Shown here: positions 50,922-63,161 of the stretch, one piece after another
How the letters are laid out: each line of letters begins with the position of its first letter
How positions within the stretch are numbered: the first letter of the stretch is position 1
Assembly: GCA_040882845.1 (NCBI GenBank)
Contig: JBBEAM010000009.1
Location: 310,001-374,000, forward strand
Direction: 5' to 3'
Origin: JBBEAM01 sp040882845
GTDB taxonomy: Bacteria; Pseudomonadota; Alphaproteobacteria; Kiloniellales; DSM-21159
Length of the DNA: 64,000 nucleotides
The notes under the pieces: model-generated
Told to the model about the DNA's origin: nothing
Seen by the model: the letters and a program-made list of their open reading frames with translations, nothing else
Database searches by the model: none
Program-made: the position numbers and the translations under genes

Positions 50922-51485
50922 CTATTCCACTCTCTTCTCCAACACAGCCAGCTGGTTACACCCGAGCTGGAAGGTCTCATAGCGGTCGAGCACGAGGCCG
51001 AATTCCTTCGCTGCCGTCTGCAGCCGTTTCTTGTTGTAGATTACGATGTGGTCGTCCATCGCGCTTCTATGGAACAGGCCGAGCGGCGCGCCGATTCGAT
51101 GCACGACGTCGTTGCCGAAGGGCGTCGGCGTGGTCAGCACGATCCGTCCGCCGGGCCTGAGCGCCCGCGCGCACTGGCCGAGCAGGAAGCCTTGATTGAA
51201 GATGTGCTCGATCAGCGCGACCATCAGGATGCTGTCGAACTCCGCCTCGAAGCCGAGCTCCTCGTGTTCGATGTTGCGTTTCAGGAAGTTGGCCTCGGGA
51301 TAGCGCTCTCTCGCCCTGGCCAGCGCCGTCTCCGAGTAGTCGACACCGACGTAGCGTCCGATGCGCTCGCGGCAGAGGCCGTAGAGCCGGCCGTCCGCGC
51401 AGCCGAGCTCGAGGACGTCGCCGCGCACGAGGCCGAGAGCCTTGCTCTGCCGGGTCCTGGCGATGGATTTCGAAAGCAGCGGCAT
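50922..51485 (-). CDS. Class I SAM-dependent methyltransferase (glycan cluster, 3)
   Basis: A 187-residue minimal methyltransferase: motif I VLELGCADGRLYGLCRE at about residue 24-40, GVDYSETALARARERYPEAN, and FDSILMVALIEHIFNQ at about 84-99, followed by LRPGGRIVLTTPTPFGND. It is 12 bases downstream of the DUF354 gene and so likely in the same transcript. Substrate unknown. Confidence 0.84.
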   Translation of the reverse strand: MPLLSKSIARTRQSKALGLVRGDVLELGCADGRLYGLCRERIGRYVGVDYSETALARARERYPEANFLKRNIEHEELGFEAEFDSILMVALIEHIFNQGFLLGQCARALRPGGRIVLTTPTPFGNDVVHRIGAPLGLFHRSAMDDHIVIYNKKRLQTAAKEFGLVLDRYETFQLGCNQLAVLEKRVE

Positions 51486-51497
51486 TCTCCGGTCCCC

Positions 51498-52577
51498 CTA
51501 TTGCGCTTTTGCCCCGGGGGCGCCGCGCGACGCCAGCTCGGCCACTTTCGCCTTCGCATGCCGCTCGATCGCCATGACGATCTCCTCGCCCCAATCGGGG
51601 CAGTCGGCAACATAGGCGTCGCGGCGCGCCTGCATTTCGGCGGCAGGCTCGCCCAGCAGCTCGTCGATGGCGGCGAGCGCGGCGGCTGGGCTCCGGTAGT
51701 CGGCGACACAGCGGGTCAGGCCCGCGCGGCTGAGCTCCACGACATAGCTGCGGTGCACGTCGCTGTTGAAGATGTTCGGTATACCCAGGATCGCCGCCTC
51801 GGTGGACATGGTTGCGCTCTCCCCGACGTAGAGCCGGCAGTGCCCCATGAGGTGCAGGATATCCGTCGGCTTGCCGGCATAGCGGGTGGCGGCCAGGTCC
51901 GCGGGCAGCGGCGCCTCGCTGGAAACATGCACCCGCCCCCGCGCCGAGAGATGCTCGACCAGCGCGCGCAGATGTCCCTCGGACCAGCCGGTCAGGCCGA
52001 TGTCGTGATTGGCTTCCCAGGAGACGGCGCGCAGCAGGAAGTTGTCGCGCTCGGGATCGAGGCCGCTGGCCAGGGCGATCTCGCGATCCGGCGTGAAGTA
52101 ATCGGGATGCAGATGCGACAGCGGCTTGACCCCGGCCAGGCGCGTCGTCCGGCCTTTCGGAGTCGGTCCGTCATAGCACTGCGGAACGTAGAGCTGGGTG
52201 ATAAAGGGCCAGGTCAGCCGGTTCTGCAAGGTCGCCTCCTCGGTGTCGTAGAAGCTGACCGAGGGAATGCCGAGCAGGCGTCCGGCGTGGCTGATCGCCA
52301 GTCCGCCGAAGCCGATCATCACGTCCGGCTTGAAACGCCGCGCCGCCCGGATAACCGCCCAGTCGCGGCCGAGCAGCTCCCCGGCGAGACCGAGCACCCC
52401 CTTACCGGCGCGGGATACCGGACGATGCGCAAAGCCCAGGTCGTCGAGCACCTGGCAGGTGATGTCTTTGTGCCGCGAAAGGATCAGCACCTCGTCGCCG
52501 CGCGCTTGCAGCGTCTCGACCGCCCGCTTGAAGAAGAGGGCGTGCGCCGGATGCACGATGTCGAAGAGGACCCGCAT
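51498..52577 (-). CDS. DUF354 family GT-B-like protein
   Basis: A 359-residue protein with the DUF354 opening VLFDIVHPAHALFFKRAVET at about residue 3-22, then PDVMIGFGGLAISHAGRLLG at about 89-108 and a C-terminal half with VGESATMSTEAAILGIPNIF at about 251-270. The fold resembles UDP-GlcNAc 2-epimerases and MurG-type GT-B enzymes. DUF354 proteins usually lie in polysaccharide clusters, as here; the reaction is not established. It lies 9 bases after the stop of the multi-pass protein gene. Confidence 0.82.
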   Translation of the reverse strand: MRVLFDIVHPAHALFFKRAVETLQARGDEVLILSRHKDITCQVLDDLGFAHRPVSRAGKGVLGLAGELLGRDWAVIRAARRFKPDVMIGFGGLAISHAGRLLGIPSVSFYDTEEATLQNRLTWPFITQLYVPQCYDGPTPKGRTTRLAGVKPLSHLHPDYFTPDREIALASGLDPERDNFLLRAVSWEANHDIGLTGWSEGHLRALVEHLSARGRVHVSSEAPLPADLAATRYAGKPTDILHLMGHCRLYVGESATMSTEAAILGIPNIFNSDVHRSYVVELSRAGLTRCVADYRSPAAALAAIDELLGEPAAEMQARRDAYVADCPDWGEEIVMAIERHAKAKVAELASRGAPGAKAQ

Positions 52578-52586
52578 CGCCGCCGC

Positions 52587-54311
52587 CTAGTAGCCGTAAA
52601 GCGGCATGGCCGCCGGTTGCTCGTCTGGCAGCTTCAGGTTCTCGCCCCACAGCAGGCGGACGCGGCTCTGGGCCACAGGGCTGGAAAGGCTGTGCGATCC
52701 AGCCTCCAGATAGCGCGACTCGCCGGGGGCAAGGGCGCGGCCGTCGATGCGCAGCGGCGCCTCGGCGAACAGCGTGTAGCTGCCGGCGAAGGTCAGCGCG
52801 AAGTCGGCGGAACTGTGCTGCGGCAGGTCGCGCCACTCCCGCCCCGCCAGGTACAGCGGTCCCCAGAAGGGCGCATAGGTGGCACGCAGCAGCGCCTCGT
52901 CCTCGGGGAACAGGCGGTCGTCCTGCGGATAGAGCTCCGCCGCGCCGCCCGGCCAGACATCGAGCACCCGCCAGTTGACGATCAGCAGCGGCGGTTCGGC
53001 CGCGTGGATGTAGGCGGCGATCCCGGCCTCGCCACGGGCGCGATACACCCGCAGGCCATAGGTCGTCATGGTGAAGATCTGGCGCGGGAAGCTCGCCACC
53101 ATCCCGGTCTTGTCGATGTAGGGCACCGGCTCGGGAAAGATCTCGTGGACCACGCCCAGCACCTGGCGCTGCAGCTTCTGGCTGTCGGCCAGATTGACCC
53201 GCGCCGCCGTCGCGCCCTGCAGCGCGATGCCGGCCAGCAGCAGCGCGGCGAGCACGCGCCGCAAGGCGCCGCCGGACGCGAGCAGGGCCGAAAAGGCCAG
53301 GCCGGCGAGCAGGCAGGCGGTAGGGATCAGCACCAGATAGGCGTAGGGCCAGGCGTTGTGATAGAGGGCGACGAACAGCAGCGGCGTCGCGAGCCAGAGC
53401 AGGCGCTGGGCGCGCCGCCGCGTCTCCGCGCCGCGCAGCTCGCGCAACGCCAGGACGAGGCCGCCGAGGATCAGAACCCAGATGCCGAAGCTGGAGAGCA
53501 CCGCCGTGACCAGCGTCCGCCAACGCGGCAAGAACCCCTCGGCGACGAACATCTCCCAGAAGATCGAGCCGAAGCTGGAATTACCGCTGACGCTGGTTCC
53601 TCGCGCCGGCGCCACGCTCAGCAGGAGGCTGTGCAGCCCCAGGATCGCGGCGAAGACCGCCAGGGCCGCCGCCCCGGCCAGCGCCGTGGCGAGCAGCGTC
53701 CCCCGCCGCGCCTGCGGACGCTCCTGCAGCGCGACCAGCAGCAGCCCCAGCGCCGCCGGCGCCCAGAGCACTGCCTTGATGGACAGCGCCAGGCCGAGCC
53801 CGCCGAGCGCTCCGGCGGCGATGATCCGGCGCGGCGTGGGGTCGCTCAGCAGCAGCACCATGGCCAGCAGCAGCGGCAGCAGCAGGCTGTCGGCGCGGAA
53901 GCTGGCGGCGTGGTGCTGGCTGTAGGAGAACAGCGCGAAGCAGACCGCGGCGGCAAGCGCGCCGAGCTGGTCGAGATAGCGCAGCCCCAGCCGGTAGAGC
54001 AGCCCCAGGGACACCAGCCAGGCGGCGAACATGATGCAGCGGCCGGCGACGATCTGCCCGGCCTCGGTCTCCGCCACCCGGGGCAGCCAGGAAAAGAGAT
54101 GCACGTAGGAGGTCTGGATCAGGCGGGTCATCTCGCCCTGCAGATGCAGGAAGATGTTCTTCAGGAAGATGAACTCGTCCCAGTGCAGGTTCTTCAGGAA
54201 GAGTCCGCTCGCCTGGGCCGCCACGGCCAGCGCCAGCAGAGTCAGCAGCGCCGCCATGAAGGCGCGGCGCGCGCCAAGCGGGCGCGTCTGGTTCAGGGCG
54301 ACATCGACCAT
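52587..54311 (-). CDS. Multi-pass membrane glycosyltransferase-like protein (GT-C type)
   Basis: A 574-residue protein from ATG 54309-54311, chosen for the GGAGG/GAAGG site before it; an upstream ATG would add 24 basic residues. After one N-terminal membrane helix comes LHWDEFIFLKN at about residue 43-53, with the acidic pair typical of the first periplasmic loop of GT-C enzymes such as ArnT. About ten membrane segments follow up to residue 390, then a soluble periplasmic part of about 180 residues. It probably uses a lipid-linked sugar to modify a surface glycan. Confidence 0.77.
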   Translation of the reverse strand: MVDVALNQTRPLGARRAFMAALLTLLALAVAAQASGLFLKNLHWDEFIFLKNIFLHLQGEMTRLIQTSYVHLFSWLPRVAETEAGQIVAGRCIMFAAWLVSLGLLYRLGLRYLDQLGALAAAVCFALFSYSQHHAASFRADSLLLPLLLAMVLLLSDPTPRRIIAAGALGGLGLALSIKAVLWAPAALGLLLVALQERPQARRGTLLATALAGAAALAVFAAILGLHSLLLSVAPARGTSVSGNSSFGSIFWEMFVAEGFLPRWRTLVTAVLSSFGIWVLILGGLVLALRELRGAETRRRAQRLLWLATPLLFVALYHNAWPYAYLVLIPTACLLAGLAFSALLASGGALRRVLAALLLAGIALQGATAARVNLADSQKLQRQVLGVVHEIFPEPVPYIDKTGMVASFPRQIFTMTTYGLRVYRARGEAGIAAYIHAAEPPLLIVNWRVLDVWPGGAAELYPQDDRLFPEDEALLRATYAPFWGPLYLAGREWRDLPQHSSADFALTFAGSYTLFAEAPLRIDGRALAPGESRYLEAGSHSLSSPVAQSRVRLLWGENLKLPDEQPAAMPLYGY

Positions 54312-54402
54312 GCCTTCGGGAGACCTCCAAAGCTCCGCGCGGGCGAATCCCCGCTGATTCCGCCGCAGCGAAGGTTTTCGCACAGCAGGGCTTTACGAAG
54401 TC

Positions 54403-55146
54403 CTAACCATGTTCCAGCAGGCGGCGGCGCAGCTCCGAGGGGTGCAGATAAACCATCCCCTTTGAAGCCATGGACAGCGTCTTGACCACGGCAACGTAGC
54501 TGCCCGGGTTCTGCGCCAACAGGCGGCGGTAGAGCGCCAGGGCGCCCTCCAGATCGCCGCTTTCCTGCAGGCAGCGCCCCCAGTCGAGCAGGCTCTCGGC
54601 GTCCGCGCTGTCCGCGCGTGCGTAATCGGCCGCCGCCGCCGCGTAGCGTCCCAGATCGCGCAGCAGCCGCGCCCGTTCGCCGGCCGCTTTGCGGTAATCC
54701 GGCCGCGCCGCCAGGGCGGCGTCCAGCGCCGCCAGGGCCGCGGCCTCCTGCCCGGTTTCACGCAGCAGCACGGCCTTGTTGAACAGCGCCGGGGCATAGT
54801 CCGGGGCGGCGGAGAGCACGGCTTCCAAGGTTTCCAGGGCGGCCTCGCCCTCGCCCGCCTGTCCCAGAGCGATGGCCAGGTTGGTGCGCAGGCCGCTATC
54901 CCCCGGCGTCAGGCTGTCGGCCTTGCGCAGGGCCTCGACGGCGCGCGCCGCCTCCCCCTGCCGCAGCGCCAGCAGTCCGAACAGCTGCCAGGCCGCCGCG
55001 TCCTCCGGCGTCTGGGTAAGCAGCCGGTCGAGCAGACGGCGTGCCTCGCCGTCCCTGCCGCGCTCCAGCAGGGCTTGCGCCTGGGCCAGACTCGGCGCCC
55101 CGCCGCGCCTGGACTTGGCCTGCTTTCTGCGTTCCGCCCGATTCAT
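54403..55146 (-). CDS. TPR-repeat protein
   Basis: A 247-residue protein with a basic N-terminus (MNRAERRKQAKSRRGG) and about five tetratricopeptide repeats between residues 20 and 220, for example AAAWQLFGLLALRQGEAARA and APALFNKAVLLRETGQEAAA. No signal peptide. Such proteins often accompany glycosyltransferases or sulfotransferases in glycan clusters and act as scaffolds; no catalytic domain follows here. It ends 91 bases from the start of the GT-C gene and is likely co-transcribed with it. Confidence 0.82.
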   Translation of the reverse strand: MNRAERRKQAKSRRGGAPSLAQAQALLERGRDGEARRLLDRLLTQTPEDAAAWQLFGLLALRQGEAARAVEALRKADSLTPGDSGLRTNLAIALGQAGEGEAALETLEAVLSAAPDYAPALFNKAVLLRETGQEAAALAALDAALAARPDYRKAAGERARLLRDLGRYAAAAADYARADSADAESLLDWGRCLQESGDLEGALALYRRLLAQNPGSYVAVVKTLSMASKGMVYLHPSELRRRLLEHG

Positions 55147-55264
55147 CCCGGCACTCTAGCGCTCCCGCCGGGCCAGGGCGACGCCCCTGGCGTTCATGCG
55201 CTCTACGCAGAGCAGAAGTGCTCTTAGGGAAATTGTCTTTGCTCCGGAAGGGTCTCATCCTCGA

Positions 55265-55370
55265 GGGGTTGGGAATTGGCAGGCGTTCTACGCGCCGATT
55301 TGGTCCTAATCCCCAGCGTTACCCCAATTGCGACCTTGCCCCGCCGTCTTCGGCGGGGCTTTTTCTTTCT
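55265..55370 (+). ncRNA. Candidate structured small RNA or leader with terminator
   Basis: The 290 bases between the TPR gene and the riboswitch contain a long hairpin at 55265-55314. GGGG-TTGGGA pairs with TCCTAA-TCCCC with one bulge, enclosing TTGGC/GCCGA and GGCG/CGCC pairs. It is followed by a perfect terminator (55339-55365). A free small RNA or an abandoned leader upstream of the gcv operon would look like this. I do not recognise a named RNA family. Transcription start and strand are not proven. Confidence 0.35.
55339..55370 (+). terminator. Rho-independent terminator upstream of the gcv operon
   Basis: CCCCGCCG and CGGCGGGG pair around TCTT, followed by CTTTTTCTTTCT. It stands about 70 bases before the glycine riboswitch, so it ends an independent rightward transcript rather than gcv itself. 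Confidence 0.85.
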
Positions 55371-55440
55371 GGCGCAGCCTGGCACCCTCGATTGACAGCG
55401 CCGCGGCAGGGCGTATGCTTCCGATCAGGCTGAAGAAGCC

Positions 55441-55667
55441 CAGCGGGAGAGATCGGTCCGGCACAGAGTTCGCCGGAACGGCGCCGAAGGAGCAACCGCC
55501 CCGGAAACTCTCAGGCAAAAGGACCGCTGGGTTGAAGCGCCTCTGGAAAGCAGGCTGCCGAAAGGCATCCTCACCGACGGGGTAAGCGTGCCGCTCTTGC
55601 GGCCGCCAATCTCTCAGGTCCAACGACAGAGGGGGCCATGACTGCTTCGGTGAAGCGGCGTGCCCCC
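55441..55667 (+). promoter_or_regulatory. Tandem glycine riboswitch controlling gcvTHP
   Basis: Two glycine aptamers in a row. The first (about 55441-55531) shows GCGGGAGAGA, GCGCCGAAGGAGCAA and AACTCTCAGGCAAAAGGACCG, here split by an ordinary linker. The second (about 55539-55636) shows CCTCTGGAAAG, GCCGAAAGG, GGGGTAAG and TCTCTCAGGT. The expression platform is a hairpin, GGGGGC (55631-55636) with GCCCCC (55662-55667), which includes an inner GCTTC/GAAGC stem. Its 5' arm overlaps the end of aptamer II, so glycine binding would prevent it and allow gcvT expression, as in other gcvT riboswitches. Confidence 0.92.
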
Positions 55668-55693
55668 TAGCGTTCGGACCGAAACGAGAGATC

Positions 55694-56830
55694 ATGCCGC
55701 CAGCTGAAACCAGCGACCCTCCCCTCAAGCGTACCGCGCTCCACGCGCTGCATCAGGCCCAGGGCGCCAAGCTGGTGCCCTTCGCAGGCTACGAGATGCC
55801 GGTCAGCTACCCTCTCGGGATACTGAAGGAGCATCTGCACACCCGCGCCGCCGCCGGGCTGTTCGACGTTTCCCACATGGGTCAGGCGACGCTGCGCGGC
55901 GCCAAGGCCGCCGCCGCGATGGAAAGCCTGGTTCCCGGCGACATCCGCGGCCTGGCGCCCGGCGAGACCCGCTACTCCCTGCTGCTCAACGAAGCGGGCG
56001 GCATCCTCGACGACCTGATGATCACCCGGCCGCGCGGCGAGGGACAGAACGACAGCCTCTTCCTGGTGGTCAACGCCGCCTGCAAGGACGCCGACTTCGC
56101 GCACATCGAAGCGCAGCTTGCCGGACGTGCGGAACTCCAGCGGCTCGAGGACCGCGCCCTGCTCGCCTTGCAGGGCCCGAAAGCCGCCGAGGTGCTGGCC
56201 CGGCACTGCCCACAGACCGAAGACCTGCTGTTCATGACCGTCGCCCCGCTCGCCGTCGCCGGGATCGACTGCCTGGTCAGCCGCTCCGGCTACAGCGGCG
56301 AGGACGGCTTCGAGTTGTCCCTCGCCTCCTCGCAGGCCGAGAGCCTGGCCAAGCTGCTGCTCGACGCCCCGGAGGTCGAACCGATCGGGCTCGGCGCACG
56401 CGACTCCCTGCGCCTGGAGGCCGGCCTCTGCCTCTACGGCCACGACATCGACGAAACCACGACTCCCGTGGAAGCCGGCTTGTCCTGGGCGATCGGCAAG
56501 CGCCGCCGCGCCGACGGCGGCTTTCCCGGTGCCGAGATAATCCTGAAGCAGTTGAAAGAAGGCGCGCCGCGCCGCCGCGTCGGCATCCGCGCCGCGGGAC
56601 GCGCGCCGGTGCGCGAGGGTGCGGTGCTGACCGACCCCGGCGGCCGCGAGATCGGCAAGGTGACCAGCGGCGGCTTCGGCCCCAGTGTCGGCGCCCCGGT
56701 CGCCATGGGCTACGTCGAACGCGATTACGCCAAGCCGGGCACGGCGCTTACCGCCATCGTCCGCGACAAGCCGCTTGAAGCCGAGGTCGCGCGGCTGCCC
56801 TTCATCGAAACCAAATATCGCAAAGCTTGA
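55694..56830 (+). CDS. gcvT: Glycine cleavage system T protein (aminomethyltransferase)
   Basis: A 378-residue protein that moves the methylene group from aminomethyl-lipoyl GcvH to tetrahydrofolate and releases ammonia. It shows [14 protein letters not shown] at about residue 26-39, [15 protein letters not shown] at about 56-70, [14 protein letters not shown] at about 200-213 and [16 protein letters not shown] at about 236-251, all typical of true GcvT. It is the first gene after the glycine riboswitch and is followed by gcvH after 13 bases. Confidence 0.95.
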   Translation: MPPAETSDPPLKRTALHALHQAQGAKLVPFAGYEMPVSYPLGILKEHLHTRAAAGLFDVSHMGQATLRGAKAAAAMESLVPGDIRGLAPGETRYSLLLNEAGGILDDLMITRPRGEGQNDSLFLVVNAACKDADFAHIEAQLAGRAELQRLEDRALLALQGPKAAEVLARHCPQTEDLLFMTVAPLAVAGIDCLVSRSGYSGEDGFELSLASSQAESLAKLLLDAPEVEPIGLGARDSLRLEAGLCLYGHDIDETTTPVEAGLSWAIGKRRRADGGFPGAEIILKQLKEGAPRRRVGIRAAGRAPVREGAVLTDPGGREIGKVTSGGFGPSVGAPVAMGYVERDYAKPGTALTAIVRDKPLEAEVARLPFIETKYRKA

Positions 56831-56843
56831 GAAAGGCTGGGAC

Positions 56844-57215
56844 ATGAGCACCACGATCAAGTTCACCGAGGATCACGAGTGGGTCCGCTTCGAAGGCGAA
56901 ACCGCCACGGTCGGCATCACCGATCACGCACAGGAACAGCTCGGCGATCTGGTCTTCGTCGAGCTGCCGGAGGTCGGCAAGAAGCTGTCCAAGGGCAAGG
57001 AGGCCGCAGTGCTGGAATCGGTCAAGGCGGCCAGCGAGGTCTACGCTCCCGCCGATGGCGAGGTGATCGAGGTCAACGAGGCCCTGAACGACGATCCCGG
57101 CACCGTCAACCGCGACGCCCAGGGCGAGGGCTGGTTCTTCAAGATGAAACTCAGCGACGTCGGCCAGCTGAACGGGCTGATGGACGAAGCCGCCTACAAG
57201 GACTTCGCCGGCTGA
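56844..57215 (+). CDS. gcvH: Glycine cleavage system H protein
   Basis: A 123-residue lipoyl carrier from ATG 56844 ([18 protein letters not shown]). The lipoylated Lys lies in [17 protein letters not shown] at about residue 60-76. Size and the C-terminal segment [10 protein letters not shown] are normal for GcvH. The longer upstream frame overlaps gcvT and is not used. Confidence 0.96.
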   Translation: MSTTIKFTEDHEWVRFEGETATVGITDHAQEQLGDLVFVELPEVGKKLSKGKEAAVLESVKAASEVYAPADGEVIEVNEALNDDPGTVNRDAQGEGWFFKMKLSDVGQLNGLMDEAAYKDFAG

Positions 57216-57239
57216 ACCGCCGCCGTAAAGGAGAGACCC

Positions 57240-60119
<2,880 letters not shown>

Positions 60120-60132
60120 AAACCGGTCCTTA

Positions 60133-61881
<1,749 letters not shown>

Positions 61882-62034
61882 CTACGCACCGAAGGGAATA
61901 CCGCCTAAAGGCTAGCCGGGTAGGGTTAAGAAGTGTTTAGCGCAGCGCCGGACAGGACCGATTTTCAAGGAACTATGCTAGGCTTGAGATGAAGCGGCGG
62001 CCTGGGAACAGGCGCGGACGATAGGGAGCGCGAA

Positions 62035-63051
62035 ATGCTGGAAACGACCATCGCGGGCAGCTTGCCCAAGCCCTCCTGGCTCGCCGAGCCTGAGAAGCTC
62101 TGGGCGCCCTGGCGCCTGGAGGGCGCGGAGCTGGAGCAGGCCAAGCGCGACGCCGCCCTGCTCTGGGTCAAGGAGCAGGAGGACTGCGGCATCGACACGG
62201 TCAGCGACGGCGAGCAGTTCCGCGTCCACTTCGTGCACGGCTTCCTGCAGCACGTCGAGGGCATCGACTGGGAAAAGAAGACCAAGATGGGCATCCGCGA
62301 CAACCGCTATGTCGTGGACGTGCCGACGGTGACCGCGCCGGTGCGCCGCCCGAAGCCGGTGCACGTCGAGGAGGCGCGCTACTGCCGCCGTCACACCAAG
62401 CGCGGCCTGAAGTTCACCCTGCCCGGCCCGATGACGATCTGCGACACCATCGCCGACGCCCATTACGGCAAGCGCGGCGACATGGCCATGGCCTTCGCGG
62501 AGCTGCTCAATCAGGAGGCGAAGGAGCTCGAGGCCGAGGGGGTCGACCTGATCCAGTTCGACGAGCCAGCCTTCAACGTCTTCATGCAGGACGTGAACGA
62601 CTGGGGCATCGCCGCCCTGGAGCGCGCCGCAGAGGGCCTGAAGTGCAAGACCGCGGTGCATATCTGCTACGGCTACGGCATCACCGAGAACATCGAGTGG
62701 AAGAAGACCCTGGGCAGCGAGTGGCGGCAGTACGAAGGCATCTTCCCGGCGATCAACGCCAGCCGGATCCAGCAGGTCTCCCTGGAGTGCGCCAACTCCA
62801 AGGTGCCGCTGTCGCTGCTCGGCCTGCTCAAGGACAAGGAAGTGATGGTCGGCGCCATCGACGTCGCCTCCAATGAGGTGGAAACGCCGGAAAAGGTGGC
62901 GGCGACCCTGAAGGCGGCCGCCGAGTTCGTCGATCCGGCGCGGATCTTCCCCTGCACCAACTGCGGCATGGCGCCGCTGTCCCGCGCGGTCGCCGCCGGC
63001 AAGCTGCACGCCCTGGCCGAGGGCGCGGCGCTGCTGCGCAAGCAGCTCTAG
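62035..63051 (+). CDS. Core methionine synthase, MesD-like (short MetE family)
   Basis: A 338-residue protein equal to the catalytic C-terminal half of MetE. It starts TTIAGSLPKPSWLAEPEKLW, has DTVSDGEQFRVHFVHGFLQH at about residue 54-73, IQFDEPAFNVF at about 179-189, and zinc ligands in VHICYGYG (His, Cys) and PCTNCGMAPL (Cys). The sequence agrees closely with what I remember of the stand-alone synthase MesD, which needs the partner MesX (DUF1852). It forms methionine from homocysteine; the methyl donor of this form is still unclear. No MesX gene lies next to it here. Confidence 0.82.
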   Translation: MLETTIAGSLPKPSWLAEPEKLWAPWRLEGAELEQAKRDAALLWVKEQEDCGIDTVSDGEQFRVHFVHGFLQHVEGIDWEKKTKMGIRDNRYVVDVPTVTAPVRRPKPVHVEEARYCRRHTKRGLKFTLPGPMTICDTIADAHYGKRGDMAMAFAELLNQEAKELEAEGVDLIQFDEPAFNVFMQDVNDWGIAALERAAEGLKCKTAVHICYGYGITENIEWKKTLGSEWRQYEGIFPAINASRIQQVSLECANSKVPLSLLGLLKDKEVMVGAIDVASNEVETPEKVAATLKAAAEFVDPARIFPCTNCGMAPLSRAVAAGKLHALAEGAALLRKQL

Positions 63052-63161
63052 AGAAATTCGGCTAGGCGCAGGCCAGTCCGGTAGATCGGCCCACCCCTTG
63101 AAGTCGAGGCGGCGAACCCCCTAATGCATCAGCGCGCAACTGCTGAAGTCGCCCCTCAAGG

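Noticed and set aside
51048..54485. 1145-codon open frame on the plus strand
   Set aside because: It is antisense to the methyltransferase, DUF354 and GT-C genes, all with clear motifs; the product is Arg/Gln/Gly-rich.
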